DNA of 64,000 nt from Tigriopus japonicus (lineage: Eukaryota; Arthropoda; Copepoda; Harpacticoida; Harpacticidae): positions 1,237,043 to 1,301,042 of the forward strand of contig JAAGOF010000300.1 of the NCBI GenBank assembly GCA_010645155.1, written 5' to 3'. Below, piece after piece: positions 1 to 10,595 of the stretch. The notes under the pieces were generated by a model. The model was not told the DNA's origin and ran no database searches. It worked only from the letters and a program-made list of their open reading frames with translations. A program made the translations under genes and the position numbers. How positions within the stretch are numbered: position 1 is the stretch's first letter; every line of letters begins with the position of its first letter.

Positions 1-227
1 TCAGGTTTGGTTTTAGCTGCACTCGCTCTTCTTCTTGGTGCACATAATACTACACTGTGTACATTGGTTTGTTAGCTACGTCACGCAAGAACATTCCCAA
101 CACCTTGAGAGGGACATTTTCATTCCCTAAGAACCCCGGAAGTTTCAGCTCCCAAATTAGGTCCGTTGTGGTCAAAAATAATGAGGGAAGCAAGCTGAGG
201 TGAAACAAAGGGCTTGATCGAATAGTA

Positions 228-474
228 AAGGAGTCGGCAACCGTTTTTGTGTGAAGGCCCACCAAATTCGGTTTGGTGAAGTTGGGGCCCACCATACAAA
301 TGGTGGCAGGTTTATAGGCCCACAATTAACGATCAAAGACCTCTGGGCCCACCAGTACAGCATTATGGATGTCTCATGGCCCAGTGTTTATGCCTTTTCT
401 CATTGCTCGTGGGCCCACCAACGATCACCCTTGGGCCCACATGTGGGCCGCGGCCCACCGATTGCCGATCCTTG
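228..474 (+). mobile_element. hAT-like MITE, GGGCCCACC family, copy 1
   Basis: This is a 247-bp non-autonomous element dense in GGGCCCACC-type words. Its ends are degenerate inverted copies of CAGGGGTCGGCAACC (left AAGGAGTCGGCAACC, right GATTGCCGATCCTTG). The 8-bp flanks GAATAGTA and AAATAGGA match at 6 of 8 positions, as expected of an old hAT target duplication. Related copies lie at 19713-19944, 23427-24248 and 28572-28820. The family assignment rests on TIR style and duplication length only; no transposase is present. Confidence 0.75.
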
Positions 475-1690
475 AAATAGGAAATGTAGACAAGAACCAC
501 TGAATTTCTCTGGACTGGGAGGCTAACGAGAGGAATCATGATTTCCAGTAGGAACTTTTCCATTACGTTCTTCTGCAAATGAGATCTTGCCTATGATGAC
601 AAGAATACGTACTTCAATTTTCAGCTCAATCAAACGTTGGAGACAAACGTTTTGCTCACTAAAAGTTCAGTGCAAATCCTACCGAGAATGAATGAACTAG
701 CCCCTTTTCTGGTAATTGCTTTACCCCAAAAGGGCGAGTTCATTCAATTTATGCTCTCTTTAGTACATAAATTTGAGAAGGCGTAACTTTTCACTCCGGC
801 ATTCGATTGAGTTGAAAATTGAAACCTGCCGTCTGCTCAATACAAGCCAGGTCTCATTTGCAAAAGAACACAATTCAATCAATTCTACTAGAAATAAAAA
901 TTCTCATCGTTCGCCTCCACCTCCAGAAATTCAGTGCTTCTTGGTACAGGTCTAATGGATTAGTGTTTTTTTACTTGAATGTCTGACCTCCTCAAAAGAA
1001 AAAAAAACTTTGGTGATTGACTAGGAATGGCAAAGCCGAAAATCAACAAGCTCTTACACAAATCTTGGTTTATGAAAGGCTTGCCCTTGAAATCGTTTCC
1101 TGAAACGAATCTCGAAATCTATGAATTAGTCTGCAACCAATCCTAGCGGGTTGAAGTCTTTCAAAAATTAAGTTTCTTCACAGAAAATAGGCATTGAAAG
1201 ATGTTTTTTTTTCTATCAAAATGTTTAGAAATGTTTAAACCCACACTGAACAACTATGAGAAATAACAGGCTGACTGTCATAAATCAGATCCAAGGGTGC
1301 AAAATAGAAGCAGATTTTTAAAAATTTAGATTTCAGGTAAGTAATTATTGTATGAGCTCTGCTTTTTAAAAAGAACCATCCTGGAAAGTCCCTTGAAGGA
1401 AAAAAACTGTTATCTTGCAATCAGCAAAGCAAAAAATGTTGAGTTCAACTTTTAACCTCCCAACTCTCAAGTCCTCTTAAAACATTGCAAAGAAAAACAA
1501 AAAAAGGACCCCTGTTTTTCTAAACCACGATAAGCTTTCTTCAATGAACAAGGTCATTAAACTATTTTAGGGTTGTTTCAACCCTGAAACATATGGTCTT
1601 ACGCCTTTGAAGAACAAAATCAAAGGAAACATGTCGGGTTATGGACTCGATTTTACTGTACCTTCAGATGATACGAGATGAGAATAGGAC
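475..1690. other. Intergenic, no gene seen
   Basis: AT-rich sequence with frequent stops on both strands. The short open frames (for example 773-955 and 1235-1420) have no recognisable domain, splice context or codon pattern. Nothing supportable is seen. Confidence 0.5.
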
Positions 1691-1700
1691 TACAGCCAAC

Positions 1701-1995
1701 TACAGTTCTATATAGACAGAAATGTCACTCCAGTTAGGTCAGTGGAGTTTTATTTTGAGCTCATTTCAGCAATCCAGCAGCAAGGGTGCCAGTTGACTTG
1801 ATTCTTTATGCATTGGTCTTGTTCCAGCATAGCAGTTGAGAGAGCAATTCCGCCACTGACTCCCTGAAATCGCAAATTCCAGTTTAGAATCACGTAACTA
1901 GTTGTGCTCAATGTCCAATCCCATGGCACACACACTGCAAGCTCGTTGAATCAAAAACAATTTGGGAGTGACATTTCTGTGTATATAGAACTATA
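1701..1995 (-). mobile_element. Tc1/mariner-like MITE, copy 1
   Basis: A 295-bp element with inverted ends of the form TACAGTTCTATATAGACAG followed by AAATGTCACTCC. It is the same family as 31381-31676 and 30217-30499, inserted in the opposite orientation. Unlike those copies it is flanked by a perfect repeat CAGCCAAC (1693-1700 and 1996-2003; TACAGCCAAC if the ambiguous TA is included) rather than by a simple TA. There is no coding capacity. Confidence 0.75.
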
Positions 1996-2003
1996 CAGCC
2001 AAC

Positions 2004-5000
2004 CCTCAGTTCTTTTTATTTGAGCGCGGAGAAATAATGCCCAACGGAGCAACTTGATTCCAGCATCACGATTTGTACCCGACAACAAGGACCATCCATT
2101 TAGAAAAGTATTTCGCGAAAGAACAAGATGTGAAACACTTTAAAAAAGAGAAACGAGAGCTCGTATACTGTACCTCGTTTCTCAATGACTCAATTGGCCA
2201 CTTTGGGGAAAGAAATGCATTTCCACCATGTTTTCGGCCATGTCCTTGTGTTTTTGTTTTCATCTTTATTTTACCCGCAAATTTCAAGGATCTGGCACAA
2301 ATTGGTTCATGACATTTTATAACAAAAGTTAACTACAGTAGTCAATGTTTTCGCTAAGATCTTATCACAATCAAGTACCATATAACTTAGGAGCATCAGG
2401 ACCTACTGTAGATCCAATATTGGAAAGATACCGTTTTGCATGTTTATATTGCAATGATTGTGAAAAGAGCACACTGAAGTTGAAGATTACGGAGCTTTTA
2501 GCTATTAAGAGCAAGTACTGTAATATCCTATTTATTCAGAAAAGGCGGATGGATAAACCACTTTTTCGAAAGTCTTAAAAATCTCATGTCGAGGAAACTG
2601 AAAAAAGCTTTTATGAATGAACTGTCTAGAAGTTTCAAGATGTTGTTCATCTTTTGTCAATCATCAGCTGACGCTGAAATTTTTTTTGGATGTTTTATAT
2701 GCTAACCGAAAAGTAGCAAAGTTTTGAGCTTTGTTATATTGAGATGGGTTACCGAAAATTTTATTTATTTTTAATTTATTGTACTTAAAAATTAAAAGAA
2801 TTGGGTATGCATAGTCAAAAAGACGAAGCATTTCAGGCGGTGTTAGACAAATTTTCAAATACTATTCCTAATTAACCCACTATTCAAGGGTTGTACAGAT
2901 CTGCCAACAGTAACCCGTTAGTTGGCCAAATTTCATATAAATGTTATTATTTTATTTATATTATATGCAGTAACGTCAATGATTAACTTCCTTCACAGGA
3001 AATCCCATTCCTTGTAGCTGGAATAAAGATTCCCCACCCAACCAAAAAAAATTAAAGCACTTGACTTTAGTTCCATTTCAACTAAACATGAGGACAGTTT
3101 GTTGCTAAATCATCCTTGTTTCATATTTTCTATTCTACCCTTCCTAATTCCAATTACACCACAGAAAGCAAATGTTCCAAGTAGTCCAAATTTTAACCTG
3201 TCCACCATTTCAATCTGGCTCTTTTGGGGTCGATTTGGTTCAAGAAGCTTTAAGATGGAGAAGTACATACTAAATGGGAAGAAACCCTGCAGTCGTCTTT
3301 TTCCTTATTTGAGGTCCAAATACCCTTTTTCTCGTCGAATTTGAGAGGGTTTTTTTCCAATTTCGTTCCTGCGGAGGAGCATTTTAACATTTCCTAAGAT
3401 ATTACGCTTGAAGGGCTTCGTGGTCTGTTGCTCTAAACTAGGAATATTTGGGACTAGTATGTAGACAAGGTCTGAGTCGAAACTTGTTTTTCCCAGGCCG
3501 ATCCAATAATGGACCATCTGGTCAAAGGTCGATATCGGCGTCGGGACTCAGAAAATTGAAATGGTAAAACAATATCATTCTCCAATAAACACTTGCATAT
3601 GTAATCCTGAACCCTATTTTTACAAACACTATAAGGTTATGTTTAACGTCAAGCAAAATCATCTTTTTTTACGAACGTAAGCATATCTTCCCAAAAACCC
3701 CATTTTCCGCCTGAGTCTTTTGACGCGTGGAAGTCACTCTGTAAAGGTTGATGATTTAGGAGACTACTCGGATTGAAATGTGCTATGGTACCACAACTTT
3801 GAGCCATATTTGGGATTGAGGCCAGAAGAAAGTGAGGAAGAACATACAAATAAAAATGAGCTCTCTTCTGGCGTCATGGCCACCAATTTAAAATTTATGG
3901 CTCCATTTCCACTTGGCTTTAAAGTGCACGAAGATTTGTAGCCCAAGACCTCAGGGGGTTCACGATCCAGTTTGACTGGGGCAAAAGGTCTATTGGAGGA
4001 AAGAAAAAGTCGGTGTCAAATAGTTTTTTGAGTCAAACCGAATCATCAACGTGCTTTGTTGTGGTTTTAACATTTCCAAGATGAAAATGAATTTTATTTC
4101 GTATCGTATACATATAAGAATAAATCTGGACTCTTTAAGAATATGTACTTCTCATCCACGTCTATTGACCTTTATTTTGATGATATGAGACCATGAAGAG
4201 GCAAGAATTGTTGCCCCTTTTTTTTGTTCGTCTACTTTTTCCATCAGATGTGTCAAGAAACGTTTTTGTTAGCCTTTTATATGAAGCAAATATCGTTTTT
4301 CCTTGTTTTGCATAAATCACTCTTAAAGCACTCAATATTAGCGTCTTCAATAACAACTTGAAAATCATATGGCAATCAAATGGACTTATTTGGAAGAGAA
4401 ATGTTCGTGTGAATTATTTTAAACACCCATCTCGCCAAAACAGTTCATCAAGCTATTTTTTGGGTGACAATATAAATTAGGGTTGTTCCCCATGTCCCGT
4501 TGGACCAATCAATTTGGCGATCATGTCGTCATTGCTCCATTCTTCTTGGACATTGTTTTCTCCTTTACAAAGCCTATTCAAGTCAAGCAATATTCAAATT
4601 TGATTAATGGCGAACTTGCTTCATGCTTGAATCTCTACGACGCAGTTTTCCCCATCTGTTTTTAGACCTATTGGCATTGTTGGGCACTATTTCTGAGAAC
4701 TACAATACAAAGCAATTAATACTGTATAAAATCAAACCTGCCTACTCTAACTATGGTGGCAAATAATAATTAGAGGGTGGTGAAAAATTGAAAAAATATG
4801 ATAAAAGTTTCCATTAAAATATCGGGCCCATAAAGTGTTTTTGATTAAAAATAACAAAAAAAGCACGAAAAAGCGTACCATTTCTATTCTGATTTGACTT
4901 GAAAGCCAGGTTCCCTCAAACTTAGCCTAACTTCAAGGCATTCAAAACAAATATTTGTGCTCATGTTTGTTTATTATCGAAAACCAAAATCATTCTGATG

Positions 5001-6042
5001 TTTCAAATCACCTAATATGAAAGTTAGTGTTTCTCTGCTCCTCGTTATTTTTGATGAAAATTACCTATGAGTGCCTTTTCCAAACATTGTTCCACTTTAT
5101 GCCAACCTAAATTCATAAAAAGAAGACTGATTCATGGACAAATATATGTAATATCTGCCGTTGGTAAGGGGCTATTTTTTAAGTCTCAAAGAACATTTGA
5201 CTTTAGGTTCACCATTGATAAATAGTTTGAAAGAAAACATTATTTTAAAACGTGGCTTGCTAGAATTTGAAACAAAGTTGATTTCTGTGAACAATTTCAA
5301 GATTCTACTGTACATACTGAAGAAATTGTTTGAGATTTTGATGTTTTAGGAGTGAGGTTAAAATAGTTGTTAAAAATGGCCTTCCATTTTGTGAATATTT
5401 TAAAATTTACAATGCATTCAATTTTCCTTTGTAGTAATTTGGTTTTAGGAAAATAAGACAGGAACTTTCTTACACTGCTTTATAAACCTTATTGCAAAAT
5501 GCACTCGAAATCACTATGTGAAAAAAAAGAATTTAGGCAAGGGAGAAAAGATGTATCAGTATCAACATACATTTTAAAAAAAATATTCTTGCATTTTTTC
5601 TGGGCAATCAAAAAAGGCAATATTATAAAATATGACATAATATTAAAACAATATAATATAATAATATAGTTATAAAATATAATAAAATAAATACAATTTA
5701 TTAATAGCTAATATGTTTGTGGTGTATTCGCTTCACCGCTTGATAGCTGCTTAACCTTATAAAATTGTTCAATGTCGGTTGGAATTCTCAAACCGGATTG
5801 GCTGATGAATAAGAAAAAGCGGTCAAGCAACTCAGCAGAAAAGCCATAAAAATATCAACTATGATGTGCTCGTCTCTTCCGGAACTTTGTCCTTCTATGA
5901 ATTTTGACAACCAATTTATTAGACCTTCGGTGTATTTTTCAATTGAACCTCGCCTATTAATTACAAGTCCTTCAAATGAACTGACCTACAGTTCACTTCA
6001 AGCTGAGTTTGTCAAGGGTCCAGTCGCAATTTTAGCTTGACC
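2004..6042. other. Intergenic, upstream of the lectin/TSP1 gene
   Basis: AT-rich noncoding sequence with a very AT-rich tract near 5575-5705. The stretch 2870-3040 resembles the sequence that flanks the foldback element at 36753-37912, suggesting an older dispersed repeat. Short open frames such as 2073-2312, 3305-3517 and 4483-4665 carry no recognisable domain. No promoter could be placed for the gene starting at 6043. Confidence 0.45.
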
Positions 6043-9000
6043 ATGGAAAGAACATCGACAGGTCTTTGGAGTCTTGTATTTTTTGAACTGCTTTTTCCGG
6101 GAGCATGGTGTAAATAGCATAGATAAGTACTAAATAGATAAAGACACGATGTAACTGTTCCTTCATTTATTTCATATTAGGTATGACAGATCCTTGTGGG
6201 GGTCAAACCACAGGTTATTTCATAGCATGGGCACGTGCCAAAGGTATGGACGAAAATTTTTCCCTTTGTAGCTAATCAGTGAAGAAATTACTGTATTTTT
6301 AGTTACCGGATCATCAATTGAGGTGTTCCATCAGACATCAAATCCATTTGGCTCTGAGGATCAAGCCTTACTCACTTGTGGAAAGGAAGGAGATAAATTT
6401 TCCATTTTGACTCATTTGGAACAATATCAAAACGAAAGCGGCTTTTGGAATTTGGACTTAATTTGGTCCGGAAACCGAGTAATCCGGGTTTCTCAAAAAG
6501 ACAACCCGGTTACGACGAAAGAGATCAATACAGTAACGCAATACGAGACCAATTTTTACAAAGGGCCCTCTTTTCCTGGATTGGCGCTTTCGGAAAACGG
6601 AGATTCTCTCCTATCGGCTTACAAAAGCTCTTGTTTCCTCATCGGTGAACTCAAAGCGACAGACTACTTAAGTGGACCCACCAATGACAAAGGATCTGAA
6701 TGCTTGAAGGAAACAATGGTCCAAATGACAGCTTTTCCTCCAGTATCATCGCCCACTTATCCATGTAAGATAAATTTAGCTCCATTACCCAACAAATACA
6801 ATTGTGAGGTTTCGTGAGCCATATTGAAATTGTTCCAGATCCACGTATTGAAGTTTCTTCTGAAGCTGCGTCCAAAACTGGTCTCTTGGACGCCATGTTT
6901 GATTGCTCTGGAAACAAATTCTTTTTTCAAACCAAGTTCGAAGAATCACCATGGATTGAAGTAGCCTTTCCAGTTGTCAAATCATTCAATCAGGTTAATA
7001 TTGTCCTATTGTACAAATACCGCAATTTGTTCTCAAATATTCGGATTCGAGTTGGAAACGAGCCTGAGGGACCTTTTAACCCCCAAAAAGCAGTTCCAGA
7101 AGAGACTTGTGTGGAAGTTGACGGGGAACCTTCGACAGCTTTCCTCACTTTGAAATGTGGAATTCCTTTGAACGGAACTGTGGTGACAATTCAAAGCAAG
7201 GATTCCAAGGCAGAAATAAGAATAGAGGAAATATTCTTTGACTTTGGAGGTGATTCAAAAGTAACTCTTTTTTCTAACATCTCTTTCAATAATAAATATA
7301 TTTTAGTGGACCTATTTGTCACGGCTTCAACTATATTCAAAGACTGGGTTTCGGGCGTCGAATACGCACCTTCTGCGGTTCTTGATGGAATAGTAACTGG
7401 ATCATTTTTCTACAAGTCTCTCTTTGAATCCTACCCATTTTTGGTCTTTGATATCGGTCGTGAGGATGGAGTCGGTGGGGTGTTGGTTCAGTTCCCTTCA
7501 GTGGCAAGAACCCCAATGACTTTGGAAATCCGAATTGGCATCAGGGGAGAATTTGCTTTGGACAAAAGGATTGGACTCAATCAACATTGCGATCAGCGTC
7601 TAGTGGATCCATCTGTCGCGGAGGAGTATTTTGATTGCAAAAACATAATTAAAGGCAAATTTGTCTCCATTCAAGGATTGGATTGTGGTCAACTACAGAT
7701 CATGGAGGTCACCATTTTCGGATCCATTTGGTGGACCCCATGGACCTCAATTGAGAACACCACTTTGGCCAATGGGACCATTGAACAAAAGCAGAAACGA
7801 AAATGTCTGGAAATTGCTGGGGTGGGATGCCTACCAGATAAAACAGAAAGAATGGTATATTTCACACCAATAACCAATGCCTCAACAACAGTAACAACAA
7901 CAACCACAAGTGTAACAACAACAACAACAACAACGACAGAGTCAGTAATTACAACAATATCGACTACAATTCAAAATCAAACAACAATTCAACAATCCAA
8001 TCAAGTCTCAACCAACAAATCGACTGAATTAACTCTATCAACAACTGATCCAGGTTCCAGTGGCTCTGATCCAACGAGTTCTCTCCCGTCTTCATTGGGA
8101 AGTTCCACTCCAGCCTCAATAACTTCTGTAGGACCTGGTATGGCGACCTAGCTTGTTGGATTAACTCATATCACATGCCTGTCTATGCTTTATTGGTAGG
8201 CCTTACTTCTGAAATCCCTATTTCGGGATCTAGCTCACTCAATGGAACAACAACAGCAATATCAGATGCAACTCCAAGTACGACAATATCAAACAATTCA
8301 ACCAAACTCCCAGATCCAGGTAAGATGGTATCTTAACCAAGACAAATGAGATGCACAGTATTTGCAATACCCAAACAAAAGCTAGACGTGGTTTAAAACC
8401 TTTCATATGGGAACCCTTATCTTGAAAACAAAAGTATGTGTGCGCCTCCTTTTGTTCCGTAACTTTGGGTTTCTACCCGAGGGTCTTGATTTATTGATAT
8501 GCCTTTCTGGCTCTTCCAAATGAAAAAAGGCGCAATGCATAGTTTTCGGGAGGCATACCCTATATTATTCTCGTATTTGCATCTACTCAGTGGATGGATC
8601 CTGGTCCCAATTCCTGGAATGGAGCCCTTGTTCCTTCACTTGTGGACCTGCTCAAAGATCGCGTCAACGCTTTTGTACCAACCCCAAACCCGCTAATGGG
8701 GGTGCCAATTGCTCTGGGGTGGCTGAAGAAGTGCAAATTTGTGCCAATGACGATTGTCCCAAAGAGAAAATCGGTGGTGAGTGCAATTGTACTTTGAGAG
8801 ATCTGATTGTCGCCTGTGAGAGAGATCTTGCTTTATCATTCGACAATCCTCGAATCTTTCCGACGCTCTTATACTGTACTCTCGTTAGCCATGTACTATA
8901 GTATGTAGTGTACTACTATGTCATGAGAGTGGGAACAATCAATTATGTTCCTCCTTGTCGGTGGAACAAGGCCGGTCGCTCTGTTTCTTGATAAATTATT

Positions 9001-9209
9001 CATAAGAAGCTGGAGGAACAATTGACGGAGGTATAAGACCAGGCCGCTTTTGGGTTCCCAGATGAGCCAATGGAGGCAACTGACTGGCTTACGTAGAGGC
9101 TCAATTCCCAAGATGGTTCCAAAATGGTCATGTGTGAGTCGGTCACCATTGTTATTTTCCGTTGATCTTGCACGATCTGCGTTCTTTTTCAGAGGAGTGC
9201 CAACAATAA
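6043..9209 (+). CDS. Secreted fucolectin-like / TSP1 protein, 8 exons
   Basis: Proposed exons are 6043-6109, 6181-6243, 6303-6764, 6839-7249, 7307-8137, 8200-8319, 8591-8776 and 9193-9209, giving 718 residues. All seven introns are phase 1 with GT-AG ends. Residues 1-23 form a hydrophobic signal peptide. Residues about 24-197 are unrecognised. About 198-334 and 335-474 resemble F5/8-type (fucolectin/discoidin) sugar-binding modules: IRVG/IRIG strands, paired Cys and a closing EVTIFG strand. About 475-520 looks like a degenerate TSP1 start (WWTPW). About 524-650 is Thr/Ser-rich from ACA repeats and probably O-glycosylated. About 652-705 is a clear TSP1 repeat with six Cys. AATAAA lies at 9254. 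A secreted lectin or matrix role is inferred. The least certain parts are the 57-nt intron at 7250-7306, which could be read through in frame, and the tiny last exon, which adds only five residues after the splice codon. Confidence 0.75.
7880..7960 (+). repeat. ACA-rich trinucleotide tract
   Basis: Imperfect (ACA)n within exon 5 of the lectin/TSP1 gene. It encodes most of the Thr-rich linker, so it is a translated microsatellite likely to vary in length between individuals. Confidence 0.8.
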
Positions 9210-9253
9210 TGATTCATCGATGTGATCTTTCCCGTTAGCAAATCTGGAAACGA

Positions 9254-9259
9254 AATAAA
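9254..9259 (+). terminator. AATAAA polyadenylation signal
   Basis: Consensus hexamer 45 bp after the proposed stop of the lectin/TSP1 gene. It supports the short last exon at 9193-9209. Confidence 0.5.
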
Positions 9260-10415
9260 TGAAAAGTTATTCCGATAATCCTTCAGTGTTCCACTTGTGG
9301 AACGACTGAGCCCAAAATGAATAACCAAAAGAGGGCTTGTTATTCTTTCATCTCAAAAATCATTTTCCCAGTTTGACTCATATCTATTCTAATAAGGAGT
9401 GGGATCTGCCGAGTAAGTGAGCGTATGTACAGTATTACTAGCCCTCGAGTGGTTTTCTCTGGGCAATTGACCTAAACATATTCATCTCCTTGGACGAGGA
9501 TAAATGAGAGAGCAAGATTCATGCAAATGGACCTCTCAAAGACGAGTATTGGCCAATTAGGAGAACACCAATCGTGTGCCAGCCATATCCACATCACGAT
9601 GGAGATCAAAGGAACAGATGGTGGGAACCAGATTGTTTCGAACGAGCCAGAACTCACAGTTTTGAGTTAGCAAACAATACTGGTTCACAAATAGCCACTG
9701 AAGGTGGCCCAAAGTCAGTTTGTTTTCATGAAAGGCAAAAGTTGTATACCAAACGTGAAGCCAGATAAATTTCATTTTTGCTTCCTTCTACTTTCAAAGG
9801 AATCGGCACACCCAAAAGGCTTTAAAACGATCCTCGAAAAAGAAGGAATTCCATCCATGCAATACGACCTCTGTCGTATTTGGAGGACTTCTTGCCCCTC
9901 TTTTAACCAAGAAAGGCCAAACTTTTTCCCCATACATGCAAGTGATTTGCAGGGAAGGGAACATATCTGAGAGGGGAACTTGGACGGGGAAAAACTTTAA
10001 ACCCAACTCAAGTTTAAGAAGATCTTCATAGAGCATAAAACCAGAAGTACATTCAAATTCTGAATACCAGATTTTCCACTCTAAAGGCCATAAGATAAGT
10101 GGCTAATTTGAGCAACGAAGGCAAATGTGTTCCAAACTTTGCCGGGAGATTCAGAGAACCCTTCGATCGGTCCCATGTTTTCACAAGCCATGAAACTGGG
10201 TGCAAACATATTCCTCACATCTGAGATCAAAGGAACCGCCTGCCTTGGTTGCAAATGTGGACCAGATTCAATTTGATCCAAAGTTTCAAAACAAGGGATC
10301 AGTATTACTTCTCCAACTTTGTCTTGTATATACAGTATATGTACACTTATTTTGTACACAGAAAGATCGATATCCTCGCTGTTAATGTTGATTTTGAGTG
10401 ATTCCTCTCTCAGGG
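9260..10415. other. Flank of the LTR element with possible minus-strand coding remnants
   Basis: The minus strand carries several adjacent open stretches: 10415-10081, 10036-9794 and 9775-9557. Their composition looks protein-like, but they lie in different frames and match no domain I recognise. They may be exons or remnants of one gene reaching across the LTR insertion; see 10081-10415. No plus-strand gene is seen. Confidence 0.3.
10081..10415 (-). other. Open frame interrupted by the LTR element
   Basis: The minus strand is open from the insertion site to a stop at 10081. If the LTR element and one copy of its GTCC duplication are removed, the frame continues without a stop into the right flank as far as 17993, about 142 codons in total. 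The right-flank segment begins after a CTTTAG acceptor-like sequence. No family is recognised. It could be a host exon disrupted by the insertion or a chance open frame. Confidence 0.35.
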
Positions 10416-10419
10416 GTCC
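10416..10419. repeat. Target-site duplication GTCC (left)
   Basis: The four bases immediately outside the 5' LTR are repeated at 17900-17903 outside the 3' LTR. This fixes the element boundaries. Confidence 0.85.
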
Positions 10420-10542
10420 TATTATGAAACTGTATATATTCACGAAACCTCGCCAACTCAAATATTCTTGTGTGCCGTCCCTCCTAGAAAATAAAGCAGT
10501 CTCATTCGAACCTTCGTATCGGAAGCACCTCATTTTATAACA
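10420..10542 (+). repeat. 5' LTR (123 bp)
   Basis: Starts TATTATGAAAC and ends TTTTATAACA, with imperfect terminal inversion (TATTAT and ATAACA). It contains a TATATA box near 10433 and AATAAA at 10490-10495, so it can supply promoter and polyadenylation functions in a very compact LTR. Confidence 0.95.
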
Positions 10543-10543
10543 C

Positions 10544-10554
10544 TGGTGGCAGCG
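10544..10554 (+). promoter_or_regulatory. Primer-binding site, tRNA-Leu-like
   Basis: TGGTGGCAGCG begins one base after the LTR. Its complement ends in CGCTGCCACCA, which fits the 3' acceptor end plus CCA of common animal tRNA-Leu species. The tRNA assignment comes from general knowledge and was not checked against this genome. Confidence 0.6.
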
Positions 10555-10595
10555 CTTCTAGTTGTGTTTCATTTGTGTTTCGTGCACGCCCTTTT

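Noticed and set aside
2066..2312. Overlapping frames on both strands as a small gene
   Set aside because: No domain, no splice context, and both strands open equally.
6809..6838. A 30-nt intron or frameshift joining the two lectin-gene frames
   Set aside because: The GTAAGA donor at 6765 with the same acceptor gives a 74-nt intron that resolves the frame change cleanly.
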